Shown piece after piece: positions 17,367 to 25,644 of a DNA stretch of 64,000 nt (position 1 is its first letter; each line of letters begins with the position of its first letter). Under the pieces are notes generated by a model that made no database searches, was not told the DNA's origin, and saw only the letters and a list, made by a program, of their open reading frames with translations. The position numbers were made by a program, and so were the translations under genes. This DNA is from JBBQZO01 sp038207625 (lineage in GTDB: Bacteria > Pseudomonadota > Gammaproteobacteria > Burkholderiales > Burkholderiaceae_D): contig JBBQZO010000008.1 of assembly GCA_038207625.1 (NCBI GenBank), forward strand, positions 1-64,000, in the 5' to 3' direction.

Positions 17367-18181
17367 TTGACTCCTCCCTCCATGCCACGCATGAAGAAAC
17401 GTTGGGTGAATAAGAATACGACGAGTATCGGTAAGATGGTCAGGACGGTGCCGGCGGCGATCACCCGGGTGCTCGAGCCGAAGGTGCCGCGCAGGTACAG
17501 CACGCCGACCGACAGCGGAAAGCGATCTGGCTTACTCATCACGATCGATGGCCAGATGTACTCGTTCCACGCTTCCACGCTGGCCAGGATGCCCACCGTG
17601 GCCAGCCAGGGCGCGATCAAAGGCAGCATGATATGGCGGAAGATGGTCCATTCGCCAGCGCCGTCGATGCGCGCGGCGTCGATCAGGTCTTGCGGCACTT
17701 CCTCGAAGGCTTGCTTGAGCATCAAAATGGACACCGCCGTGACGATGTTGGGCAGGATCACACCGGTGTAGGTGTCGACCAGCCCGAGCCGGGTGATCGA
17801 GATGAAGTTGACCAGGAAGTTGACTTCGGACGGCAACACCATGGTCGCCACGATCACGCCCAGGATCAGTTTGCGGCCGTGAAAGTGCAGGCGCGCCAGC
17901 GGGTAGGCGGCCAGCGCGCACAGCACCAGTTTCCACAGCACGGTCAACAAGGTGATCAGGATCGAGTTTTTATAGAAGTCGAACAGCGGAATGGCGCGCA
18001 GCACCTCGGCGAAATTGTCCAGTGTCAGGCCGTGCGGCCACATGCTGGGCGCCAGCCCGAAGATCTCGCCCTCGGACGACAGCGCCGTGACCAGCGTCCA
18101 CCAGAACGGAAACACGCACAGCAGCGCGATCAGGCAAAGCAGCAGATAGCGGGCGGCCAGGCGCATGGTCGATGTCGTCAT
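17363..18181 (-). CDS. ABC sugar permease, MalG/UgpE type
   Basis: A 272-residue inner-membrane protein with six hydrophobic segments and the EAA loop DAARIDGAGEWTIFRHIMLP, through which it contacts the ATPase. The family is binding-protein-dependent CUT1 sugar permeases. The C-terminus FFMRGMEGGVK is the usual end of MalG/UgpE proteins. It lies three bases after the stop of the partner permease and overlaps the GH3 gene by four bases. Confidence 0.92.
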   Translation of the reverse strand: MTTSTMRLAARYLLLCLIALLCVFPFWWTLVTALSSEGEIFGLAPSMWPHGLTLDNFAEVLRAIPLFDFYKNSILITLLTVLWKLVLCALAAYPLARLHFHGRKLILGVIVATMVLPSEVNFLVNFISITRLGLVDTYTGVILPNIVTAVSILMLKQAFEEVPQDLIDAARIDGAGEWTIFRHIMLPLIAPWLATVGILASVEAWNEYIWPSIVMSKPDRFPLSVGVLYLRGTFGSSTRVIAAGTVLTILPILVVFLFTQRFFMRGMEGGVK

Positions 18182-18184
18182 GGC

Positions 18185-19042
18185 TTAGCGATGCTTCGGT
18201 TTGATCAAGCGCAGGCAGACCAGCGCGATGGCGACGCAGAACATCGACACGACGAAACTGGCCGCCAGCGCACGCGGCAGCTTGAGGTGTTTCAGGCCCT
18301 GGTCGTAGGCGTAGTACAGCGCGGTGACGGTCGAATTCATCGGCCCGCCGCCGGTCAGCACGTCCACTTCCTGATACGCTTTCAGCGCGGCCAGCACCGA
18401 CATGATGGTGCACAGCGCGATGGTGGGATACAGCATCGGCACCGTGATGCGCCAGAAACGCTGCCACGCGTTGGCACCGTCGAGCAGCGCCGCTTCCTGC
18501 ATCTCGCGCGGGATCGCCTGCAGCGCCGCCAGATACATCACCATATACCAGCCCAGGCCGCGCCAGATCGTCACGAACATCACCGCGAAAATGGCGATCG
18601 CGTCGTCCGACAGCCAGCCGACCGGCGCGTTCACCATGTGCAGTTGCAGCAGCACGTAGTTGAGCGCGCCCTGTTCGTGAAACAGGTTGCCCCACATGAT
18701 GCCCACCACCGACACGGTCGTCACCACCGGCACGTAGAAGGCGGCGCGAAACAGCGCGATGCCGGGCAGGCGCTGGTTCACCAGCACCGCCAGCGCCATC
18801 GCGCCGACCTGGATGGCGGGCACGATCAGCAGGAACAGCAGCGAATTTTTCAGGCCGGTGACAAACATCTCATTGTCGAAAATGGCGCGGAAATTGGCCA
18901 GAGCGACCCAGTGCGTCTCGCGCACCAGGCTAAAATCGGTGAACGCGAGCAGCGAGCCGTAGCCGACCGGCCAGAACGAGAACACGGCCAGCACGCAGAG
19001 CGCGGGCGCCAGAAACAGCCAGGCGGTCAGCGTGCGCTTCAT
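18185..19042 (-). CDS. ABC sugar permease, MalF/UgpA type
   Basis: A 285-residue inner-membrane protein opening MKRTLTAWLFLAPALCVLAV, with the EAA loop EAALLDGANAWQRFWRITVP. It is the UgpA/MalF-like half of a CUT1 importer. The start codon overlaps the stop of the binding-protein gene (ATGA at 19042-19039). The periplasmic substrate should be GlcNAc or a small chitooligosaccharide, judged from the operon. Confidence 0.92.
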   Translation of the reverse strand: MKRTLTAWLFLAPALCVLAVFSFWPVGYGSLLAFTDFSLVRETHWVALANFRAIFDNEMFVTGLKNSLLFLLIVPAIQVGAMALAVLVNQRLPGIALFRAAFYVPVVTTVSVVGIMWGNLFHEQGALNYVLLQLHMVNAPVGWLSDDAIAIFAVMFVTIWRGLGWYMVMYLAALQAIPREMQEAALLDGANAWQRFWRITVPMLYPTIALCTIMSVLAALKAYQEVDVLTGGGPMNSTVTALYYAYDQGLKHLKLPRALAASFVVSMFCVAIALVCLRLIKPKHR

Positions 19043-20289
19043 GGTTGCGCCGCCAGCTTCTTGTCCCAGATCGCGGCCGCCTGGGCCAGTGCCTGTTTGG
19101 CGTCCTGCTTGCCGGTGACGGCCGCCTCGACCGACTTGACCAGCACGCGGCGCAGCTCGTCGTAGTCTTCCACGCCCGTCACGTACAACGTGTGCGAGTG
19201 GGCCATCGACAGCGCGCCGGCGGCCACCGCCTTTTCCGCCGCGCCGGCGTTGCTCGGCAGCGCCAGAAAATACGGGTCCTTGGCCGCCGCCAGCGTGGTC
19301 GGGAACACCCGCGCCGCCTTGGCGAATGCCATCTGGCGCGTGTCGTCGGTGAGGAAGCGCGCAAATTTGCCGACTGCCGGCAGCAGCTTCGCATCGACGC
19401 CTTTGGGCACCGCGAAATGGATCAGCCAGCCGCCGTCGGCGATGCCGGTCGGGCCCAGCGGCGCGGGCGCGACGTCGGTGAGCGCGTAGATGGCGGGCGC
19501 GTCGGCCAGCACCCGGCCCAACGCGCTCGGCGGCGCCAGCAGCATGCCCAGCCGGCCGCCGTTGTAGGCGGCCACCACGCCGGGAAAGTTATCCTCGGCG
19601 AACAGGCTGTCCTTGAGCAGGCCGCCGGCCTTGTAGGTCAAGGCGAGCTTTTCGATCAGCGCCACGTGGCGCGCTGTGTTGAACGCGGCGCGCCCGTTGA
19701 CGACCACCGGCAGTCCTTGTTGCAGGAACAGTCCGTCGATTTTGGACAGGGCGGGGCAGATGCCGGCCTTGCCCGTTTTGGCGGCAATGGTGCGCGCGAT
19801 CGACAATTGCTCGTCGAGGTCGCGCGGCGGCGCCTGGATGCCGGCGTCCTTGAAAATGCTGGTGTTGTAGGCGATCACCGCGACGTTGCTATACCACGGG
19901 AAGCCGTAGGTTTTGCCTTTGAAGCTCAGGTCGTCGATGGCGCTGGCGAGGTAGCCGGCGCGGGCGCCGCCCATCAGCGCGTCGACCGGCTGAAGCAGGC
20001 CGTCGCGCGCCAGTTCGTCGGCCCAGGGCACGTTCAGGTTGACCAGCGCCGGCGGCGATCCGGCCACGATGCGCGTGATCAGCTTGGTCTGGATCGCGTC
20101 CCACGGAAAATCGACCCACTCGATCTGAACGCCCGGGTTGTGCGCCTGGTAGTCCTTGACCAGCGCCTCGAAGTGGGCGGTGAACTTGGGCTTCAGGCTG
20201 AAGGTCCAGAACTCGATCTTGTCGGCCGCCCGCACATCGCACAGGACGAGCGCGAGCAGCGCGGCTACTGCCAGCAATTTCTGCTTCAT
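19039..20289 (-). CDS. ABC sugar-binding protein, CUT1 family
   Basis: The start ATG at 20289 has GAGGGG ten bases upstream and gives a signal peptide (KLLAVAALLALVLCDVRA); the open frame extends 35 codons farther without a ribosome site. The mature 400-residue protein has the extracellular solute-binding family 1 pattern: KIEFWTFSLKPKFTAHFEAL, VQIEWVDFPW, then SPPALVNLNVPWADEL. It would capture GlcNAc or chitooligosaccharides in the periplasm and deliver them to the two permeases immediately downstream. Confidence 0.9.
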   Translation of the reverse strand: MKQKLLAVAALLALVLCDVRAADKIEFWTFSLKPKFTAHFEALVKDYQAHNPGVQIEWVDFPWDAIQTKLITRIVAGSPPALVNLNVPWADELARDGLLQPVDALMGGARAGYLASAIDDLSFKGKTYGFPWYSNVAVIAYNTSIFKDAGIQAPPRDLDEQLSIARTIAAKTGKAGICPALSKIDGLFLQQGLPVVVNGRAAFNTARHVALIEKLALTYKAGGLLKDSLFAEDNFPGVVAAYNGGRLGMLLAPPSALGRVLADAPAIYALTDVAPAPLGPTGIADGGWLIHFAVPKGVDAKLLPAVGKFARFLTDDTRQMAFAKAARVFPTTLAAAKDPYFLALPSNAGAAEKAVAAGALSMAHSHTLYVTGVEDYDELRRVLVKSVEAAVTGKQDAKQALAQAAAIWDKKLAAQP

Positions 20290-20338
20290 CCTGTGTGTCC
20301 CCTCGATATGCTGTCGGTCGTTGCCGCAGCTTAGTGTA

Positions 20339-21361
20339 CTAGTTTGTCTTTGTGACTTTGGACAAATGGCGTGGGCGGTCCGGATCCATGCCACGCGCCG
20401 CAGCCAGTTGCGCCGCCATCACGTAGAACGCCTGCACGGCCACGATCGGATCGAGGTCGGGCGTGGCGGCCACCGGCATGGTCAGGTCGCGTTCAGGCAC
20501 ATCGCTGGGCGCGGCCAGCAGCACGCGCGCGCCGCGAGCGCGCATCTCGGCGGCCAGCGCGACCAAGCCGGCCTGGGTCGGGCCGCGCGTGGCGAAAATG
20601 AGCAGCGGATAGCCGTCTTCGATCAGCGCCATTGGGCCGTGTTTGATCTCGGCGCCGCTGAACGCTTCCGCTTGCAGGGCCGAGGTCTCCTTGAATTTCA
20701 ACGCCGATTCGAGCGCGATCGGAAAGCTGATGCCCCGTCCGACGACCATGATGTTGCGCGCCGGCGCTAGCACCTCGATGGCTTTGGACCAGTCGCTGGT
20801 GGCGGCCACGCGCAGCGCATCCGGCAAGGCCAGCAAGCCCGCTTGCAGCTCGGGGTCGTTTTGCCACTGCGCGACCAGGCGCGCACCGGCTACCAGACTG
20901 GTGATGAAACTCTTGGTGGCGGCCACGCTTTGTTCTTTACCGGCGTGCAGTGGCATCGCCCATTCGGCGGCGTGGGCCAGCGGCGAGTCGATGTCGTTGA
21001 CCAGTGCCACGGTGGTGGCGCCGCCGTCGCGGAAATAGCGGATCGGCTCGACCACGTCCGGGCTCTGGCCCGATTGCGAAATGGCGATGGTCAGCGTGTC
21101 GCGCGTGATCAGCGGGGATTTGTACAGCGTCACCAGCGACATTGGCAAGGATGCGACGACCCGGCCCATGCGCGCCATGATCAGGTAGGCGCAGTAGTTG
21201 GCGGCGTGGTCGGAGCTGCCGCGCGCCACGGTGAGCGCGGTCGAAAACGGCGTGGACCTCAGTTTGCGGCCAAGTTCCGCGTAACGGTCGACGTCGCTGG
21301 CCAGTTGCAGGGCGACGCAGTCGGCCGCGGACACGGCTTCTTTAAGCATCATTGAGGTCAC
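20339..21361 (-). CDS. SIS-family glucosamine-6-phosphate deaminase (NagB-II type)
   Basis: The start is a GTG at 21361 with GGAGA six bases upstream, inside the end of nagA (20-base overlap); ATGs at 21352 and 21349 are alternatives. The 340-residue protein contains two SIS sugar-isomerase domains: ARGSSDHAANY, ISQSGQSPDVVEPI, GRGISFPIALESALKFKETS, EIKHGPMALIEDG, ending in RPRHLSKVTKTN. It corresponds to the isomerase half of GlmS without the glutaminase domain. Such NagB-II enzymes convert GlcN-6-P to fructose-6-P and ammonia. It directly follows nagA, whose product it uses. The deaminase role is well supported by context and is standard for this family. Confidence 0.88.
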   Translation of the reverse strand: MTSMMLKEAVSAADCVALQLASDVDRYAELGRKLRSTPFSTALTVARGSSDHAANYCAYLIMARMGRVVASLPMSLVTLYKSPLITRDTLTIAISQSGQSPDVVEPIRYFRDGGATTVALVNDIDSPLAHAAEWAMPLHAGKEQSVAATKSFITSLVAGARLVAQWQNDPELQAGLLALPDALRVAATSDWSKAIEVLAPARNIMVVGRGISFPIALESALKFKETSALQAEAFSGAEIKHGPMALIEDGYPLLIFATRGPTQAGLVALAAEMRARGARVLLAAPSDVPERDLTMPVAATPDLDPIVAVQAFYVMAAQLAAARGMDPDRPRHLSKVTKTN

Positions 21362-22454
21362 AGAATTCTCCTTCGATATACACAGCTTTGAGGTTGAGAT
21401 GGCGGTCGAGTACGACCATGTCGGCGTAGCAGCCGATTTGCAGGCGGCCGCGTTCGCGCTCGCCCAGATAGTCGGCGGCGTAGGTGGACACGCGTTTGGA
21501 CGCGTCGGCCAGGTCCAGCCCCAGTCCGACCAGATTACGCAGCGCTTGGTCCATCGTCAGCGTCGAACCGGCCAGCGTGCCGTCGGGCAGGCGCACGCCG
21601 CCCATGCACTTTTGCACGCGGTGCCGGCCCAGCATGTATTCGCCGTCCGGCATGCCGGTTGCGGCAGTCGAATCGGTCACGCAGTACAGGTGCGGAATGG
21701 CGCGCAGCGCGACGGCGATGGCGCCCGGATGCACATGCAGCAGGTCCGGAATCAGTTCGGCGTACTGGGCATGCGCCAGCGCGGCGCCGACCATGCCCGG
21801 CTCGCGGTGGTGCAACGGGCTCATGGCGTTGAACAGGTGGGTGAAGCCGGAGGCGCCGTGCGCCAGCGCGGCCACGCCGTCTTCATACGAGCCCAGCGTG
21901 TGGCCGATCTGCACGCGGATGCCGGCGTCCGACAATTCCTTGACCAGCTGCAGGTGGCCGGCGATTTCGGGCGCGACGGTGATCAGTTTCAGTGGCGCGA
22001 GGGCCGCCAACTGGTGCACTTCGCTCATCGTGGCGGCACGCGCATAGTTAGGTTGCGCGCCCAGCTTGCCGGAGTTGATGTACGGGCCTTCCAGATGCAC
22101 GCCGAGGATGCGCGCCGAGCCGGGCCGGCGACTGGCGCAGGCCGCGCCGATCGCTTTCAGGGCCGCGTCGATTTCCTCGGGCGGCGCCGTCATCGTCGTC
22201 GCCAGCAGACTGGTGGTGCCGTGCTTGGCGTGCATCGCGGCGATCACGTGGGCCGCGTCGCCGCCCTGCATGATGTCCTTGCCGCCGCCCCCGTGCACAT
22301 GCAGGTCGATGAAGCCGGGGATGATGTAGTCGTCGCCGTTGGTGGACGGGTCGACACGGGTGCCGTCAATGCCGGTCACGCGCGCGTCGTAGGCGAGCGC
22401 GCCGTGGATCCAGCCATCGGGGGTCAGGATATTGCCATGTAATGCGACGTTCAT
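21342..22454 (-). CDS. nagA: N-acetylglucosamine-6-phosphate deacetylase
   Basis: A 370-residue amidohydrolase with metal-site motifs PGFIDLHVHG (46-55), HLEGPY (120-125), IGHT (183-186), FTHLFNAM (204-211), and catalytic Asp D261 in VTDST. NagA removes the acetyl group from GlcNAc-6-P in the cytoplasm, giving GlcN-6-P for the following deaminase. The start ATG overlaps the stop of the upstream GntR gene (ATGA). Length is within the family norm (about 380). Confidence 0.95.
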   Translation of the reverse strand: MNVALHGNILTPDGWIHGALAYDARVTGIDGTRVDPSTNGDDYIIPGFIDLHVHGGGGKDIMQGGDAAHVIAAMHAKHGTTSLLATTMTAPPEEIDAALKAIGAACASRRPGSARILGVHLEGPYINSGKLGAQPNYARAATMSEVHQLAALAPLKLITVAPEIAGHLQLVKELSDAGIRVQIGHTLGSYEDGVAALAHGASGFTHLFNAMSPLHHREPGMVGAALAHAQYAELIPDLLHVHPGAIAVALRAIPHLYCVTDSTAATGMPDGEYMLGRHRVQKCMGGVRLPDGTLAGSTLTMDQALRNLVGLGLDLADASKRVSTYAADYLGERERGRLQIGCYADMVVLDRHLNLKAVYIEGEFCDLNDA

Positions 22455-23185
22455 CGGCGCGACTCCGCTACAAATTCATAATAATCACTGCGGCAGTACG
22501 AGTGGGTCAGTTCCACCGCAGCGCCGTTCTCAAGGTAACTTACTCGGGTAATGTGCAGCATCGCCGCGCCCGCCGCCAGTCCGGCCAGGCGGGCCTGTTC
22601 CGGTGTGGCGTTGATTGCGCGGATATGCTGCAGCGCGCGCATCGGGATCGTGCCGCGCGCTTCCAGATAGCCGTACAGCGAATCGATCACGCCATGCGGG
22701 TCCGGCATATAAGTGGTCGGGATGGTGGTCGTCTCGATCGCCATCACCACGTCGTCGGCGGTGCGCAGGCGCTTCAGGCGCGCCACCGGCATGTTCGGCG
22801 ACAGTCCCAGCGACAGCAGTTCGAGCGGCGCGGCCAGGCCGATGTCGCGTTCCAGCCAGCGCGAGCCGGCCGCGAAGCCGCGCTGGCGCAGTTCCTCCGA
22901 AAAGCTGGTCAGGCGCGACAGCGGCTGTTCCAGTTTCGGCGTGATGTAGGTGCCCGAGCCGCGCTTTCTGGTCAGCATGCCGCGCTCGCACAGCATGTCG
23001 ATCGCCTTGCGCGCGGTCACGCGCGAGATCGCCAGCATGTCCGACAGCATGCGCTCGGACGGCAGCGCCTCGTTGGCGCGCCAGTGGCCGCCATTGATCC
23101 CGTCCGACAGCTTGTTGGCCAGCTGGATGTACAGCGGCGTGACGCTGTCGGCGTCGGGATGGAAATCACTGAGCTGGGTCAGCAT
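22451..23185 (-). CDS. GntR/HutC-family transcriptional regulator of GlcNAc use
   Basis: The ATG at 23185 has GAGGG five bases upstream, better than the GTG at 23197. The 244-residue protein has the N-terminal winged helix (ALPSERMLSDMLAISRVTAR, KAIDMLCERGML, RKRGSGTYI) and a UTRA effector domain (LSRLTSFSEELRQRGF, then ARLKRLRTADDVV), placing it with DasR/NagR/NagQ-type regulators that bind phosphorylated amino sugars. It lies between the kinase and nagA in the operon, so it is likely autoregulated. The repeated TGGTATTG elements upstream of the operon, the GH18 gene and the TonB receptor are the obvious candidate binding sites. Repression with release by GlcNAc-6-P or GlcN-6-P is inferred from the family. 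Confidence 0.88.
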   Translation of the reverse strand: MLTQLSDFHPDADSVTPLYIQLANKLSDGINGGHWRANEALPSERMLSDMLAISRVTARKAIDMLCERGMLTRKRGSGTYITPKLEQPLSRLTSFSEELRQRGFAAGSRWLERDIGLAAPLELLSLGLSPNMPVARLKRLRTADDVVMAIETTTIPTTYMPDPHGVIDSLYGYLEARGTIPMRALQHIRAINATPEQARLAGLAAGAAMLHITRVSYLENGAAVELTHSYCRSDYYEFVAESRR

Positions 23186-24059
23186 GGGCGCCCTCACGAA
23201 GGTGCAGCTCGATCATGCGCAGCGCGCCGCTGGTGGAGTCGCCCTGCGCCGGCACGCAACGCGCCAGCAGGGACGCCGGCAGGTAGCCGCGCAAGGGGCC
23301 GGCCAGGCCGCCGCACAGCGCGATCGGCAGCGTGCCCGACGGGTCGAGCGCGGCGGCGATGCTGGCCACTTCGATGCCGGCGCTGGCCACGATGCCACGC
23401 GCCACGCTGTCGCTGCCGGCGTGTGCGAGCACCAGCGGCGCCAGCGTCGCGTAGTCGGTCTGGCTGGCCTGCGCCAGCCAGGTGAACAGGCCGTCGTGGC
23501 TGGCGCCGCATTGCGCGATAACCGCTTGCGCAAACGCGCTGCTTGGGCGGCGCCCGTCGAGCACCTGTTCGACATGGTTGATGGCGCGCAGGCCGATCCA
23601 GCCGCCGCTCGCTTCGTCGCCGGACGGAAAACCCCAGCCACCCACTTCGCGCCGCGACCCGCACGGCAGCAAGGCTTCGCCCACGCTGCCGGTGCCCAGC
23701 GCGATGATGGCGCCGCTGCCGCCGCGGTGTGCGCCAACGAGCGTGGTGAACGAATCCGATTCAAGCTGCAGCGCGCCGTAGGCCGGCGCTGCGGCGGTGA
23801 AGGCGCTGGCCCATTGTTTGTTCAGGACGCCGGCCAGGCCCAGTCCGATGGCGATCCGGGCGGGCGCCGGTTGCTTCAGGCCGGCCGCCTCGAACGCCTG
23901 CGCGATGGCGCTGCCGATGGCGCGCCAGGCCTTGTCGATGCCATGCGCCAGGCCGGACGGGCCGGCACGACCTTGCGCGAGCACAGTCGCGTCGCGGCGT
24001 GCCAGGCAAACCCGGGTTCCGCTGCCACCGCCGTCGACGCCAATCAGATATTCGATCAT
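23166..24059 (-). CDS. N-acetylglucosamine kinase, BadF/BadG/BcrA/BcrD family
   Basis: The ATG at 24059 begins MIEYLIGVDGGGSGTRVCLA, with the phosphate-binding GVDGGGSGTR at the very start as usual; the open frame runs 34 codons farther upstream past the promoter and is ignored. No clear Shine-Dalgarno sequence is seen. The 297-residue protein also has GSGAIIALGTGSVGEAL, GGWGFPSGDEASGGWIG and ALCGGLAGPL, typical of bacterial GlcNAc/glucosamine kinases of the ASKHA fold. It would phosphorylate imported GlcNAc to GlcNAc-6-P, the NagA substrate. It is the first gene of the operon and overlaps the GntR gene by 20 bases. Confidence 0.88.
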   Translation of the reverse strand: MIEYLIGVDGGGSGTRVCLARRDATVLAQGRAGPSGLAHGIDKAWRAIGSAIAQAFEAAGLKQPAPARIAIGLGLAGVLNKQWASAFTAAAPAYGALQLESDSFTTLVGAHRGGSGAIIALGTGSVGEALLPCGSRREVGGWGFPSGDEASGGWIGLRAINHVEQVLDGRRPSSAFAQAVIAQCGASHDGLFTWLAQASQTDYATLAPLVLAHAGSDSVARGIVASAGIEVASIAAALDPSGTLPIALCGGLAGPLRGYLPASLLARCVPAQGDSTSGALRMIELHLREGAHADPAQ

Positions 24060-24159
24060 GTTTTTGTTTTGAAAGTGCAGAGCAACGTTGCCGGCCCGAA
24101 CAGCCGGGGAGTGGCTCGCCTGGAACGCAAAAATCGACGTGAATCGACGAGCTGAAGGC

Positions 24160-24188
24160 ACTATATGGTCGCCTCACTGGCTTGTCAA
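24160..24188 (-). promoter_or_regulatory. Sigma70-type promoter of the GlcNAc operon
   Basis: On the minus strand, TTGACA (24188-24183), a 17-bp spacer and TATAGT (24165-24160): a perfect -35 and a five-of-six -10. It lies about 100 bases before the kinase start. The operator 24190-24208 ends one base upstream of the -35, so a bound regulator would touch or block RNA polymerase. Confidence 0.8.
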
Positions 24189-24189
24189 C

Positions 24190-24208
24190 AGGTATTTAAG
24201 TGGTATTG
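24190..24208 (+). promoter_or_regulatory. Candidate GntR operator at the GlcNAc operon promoter
   Basis: AGGTATTT-AAG-TGGTATTG, the 8-3-8 direct repeat with an 11-bp period also seen at 6908-6926 and 8173-8191. It directly abuts the -35 hexamer of the operon promoter. Confidence 0.68.
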
Positions 24209-24684
24209 CAATTTATGGAATTGGCATTGCGCAATTTTGCCGTGGCAAGCGCGTAGTTCTTTGTTTTTAAAGGATTTTTTAAAATAGATAAATGGTATTG
24301 TTTTGGCGTCTAATTTGATGATTTTTGGTATTGGCGGTGTCGACAGCGACGGACCAGCTCGAAGCGCCTGCGCGCCTGCGCGTGTTTGCTTTGCGCACGT
24401 GTCGAAAGGCGAGCTTTGCCGCCTTTGCGCCTGGGTGCGAGGATGCCTTGGTCTGGCCCGGACTCAGAACGTCGACGTTGCCTGCGCCGGCTCGTGCTCG
24501 TCGCGCTGTTCTTCAAGCCGATGTCGGCGGCGCGTGTCGCGTGACGGCGCTTGTATCCGAAAACGGGATTGTGATACGCTTAATTGTTCATTTTTAACAA
24601 TATCGCGGAACGTCATGCGACGCTGGTGTCGCGCCTCAGGTCGGTGCCAACACCGCGCCTTGTTTGTCAGATCGGGAAAAGAGA
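24209..24684. other. Intergenic region upstream of the GlcNAc operon and AAA ATPase
   Basis: No gene is supported. AT-rich from 24209 to 24335 with further operator-like sequence (see 24293-24311 and a single TGGTATTG at 24326-24333, also TGGAATTG at 24216-24223). From 24340 on it returns to high GC. An open plus-strand frame over 24303-24695 has Cys/Arg-rich, non-protein-like composition and is a shadow. Confidence 0.5.
24293..24311 (+). promoter_or_regulatory. Distal operator-like repeat
   Basis: TGGTATTG-TTT-TGGCGTCT shows the same spacing with a weaker second half-site. It is 85 bases from the proximal copy at 24190, roughly eight helical turns, so DNA looping between two bound dimers is possible. 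Confidence 0.45.
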
Positions 24685-25425
24685 ATGAACTTTAGCGAGA
24701 AGCCGTACCTGCGCTCGGTCGCGCTCAAGCGCGAGAGCATCGATTCGTTCGATGCCTATCCATTTTGCATACCGTCGATAGCGGGACTGGAAACGCTGAC
24801 ATTTGATGAGGACGTGACGTTTTTTGTCGGCGAAAACGGCTCGGGAAAGTCGACCTTGCTGGAGGCGATCGCCGTGTCGCTGGGTTTCAACCCGGAAGGC
24901 GGCAACAAGAACACCAACTTCGCCACCCACGAAAACCACTCCCAACTGAGCAAACACGTCAAAGCGATACGCGGCTTCAAGAAACCGACCGACGGCTATT
25001 TCCTGCGCGCGGAAAGTTTCTACAATCTGGCTTCGTACATGGAGCAGGATGGGCGATCCGCATATCTGAACAGCTACGGCGGCAAATCGCTGCATGCCCA
25101 GTCGCACGGCGAATCGTTCATGGCGACCTTGCTCAACAAGTTGCAGGGCCATGGTCTGTATCTGATGGACGAGCCGGAGGCGGCGCTGTCACCGATGCGG
25201 CAACTGGCCGCCTTGTCCGCCATCCACCAACTGGTCGAGAACAAATCCCAATTCATCATTGCGACCCACTCGCCGATACTGCTGGCGTACCCGCGCGCGA
25301 AAATCTATCAATTTTCCGAGCGCGGAATCCATGAAATTGCCTATACCGACACCGAGCACTACTCGGTGACGAAAGACTTTCTGAACAATCGCGAGAAAAT
25401 GCTGAGCATATTGATGGAGGCGTGA
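24685..25425 (+). CDS. Small AAA/ABC-type ATPase (COG3910-like)
   Basis: The ATG at 24685 follows GAAAAGAGA. The 246-residue protein is almost only an ABC-like ATPase domain: Walker A GENGSGKST after DEDVTFFV, Walker B LYLMDEPEAALSP and switch His in IIATHSPILLAYP. There are no membrane segments or permease neighbours, so it is not an importer subunit. This family of stand-alone predicted ATPases resembles the head domains of OLD/RecF-type proteins; its role is unknown. It stands alone, divergent from the GlcNAc operon and convergent with the acyltransferase gene. Confidence 0.85.
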   Translation: MNFSEKPYLRSVALKRESIDSFDAYPFCIPSIAGLETLTFDEDVTFFVGENGSGKSTLLEAIAVSLGFNPEGGNKNTNFATHENHSQLSKHVKAIRGFKKPTDGYFLRAESFYNLASYMEQDGRSAYLNSYGGKSLHAQSHGESFMATLLNKLQGHGLYLMDEPEAALSPMRQLAALSAIHQLVENKSQFIIATHSPILLAYPRAKIYQFSERGIHEIAYTDTEHYSVTKDFLNNREKMLSILMEA

Positions 25426-25569
25426 GCGGCGAGGCGCGGCAGACCCACCGCCCCAAACGATTTTCAGGTGGCTGGTCCGGATCGGCGGACTGTTTCAGTC
25501 TATCGTCGCGCGGCAAACCGCTGTCCTGACTTGGATGTGTGCGGCGGGTCGCTGCACACACAGTATGCG

Positions 25570-25605
25570 CCGCCACCGCCACCGCCACCGCCACCGCCAC
25601 CGCCA
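25570..25605. repeat. Hexanucleotide microsatellite CCGCCA, six copies
   Basis: Six exact tandem copies in the short intergenic region between two convergent genes. It is outside coding sequence. The repeat keeps frames open on both strands and creates poly-Pro or poly-Gly shadow ORFs. Confidence 0.9.
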
Positions 25606-25644
25606 GCACGGATGTGGCGATGTTTGGCGCGGGCCGAGATGTCT

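Noticed and set aside
24303..24695. 130-residue plus-strand frame before the AAA ATPase
   Set aside because: Cys/Arg-rich composition, starts within the operator zone and overlaps the ATPase start in another frame.
25570..25605. Possible CRISPR-like repeat array
   Set aside because: Units are contiguous without spacers; it is a simple microsatellite.
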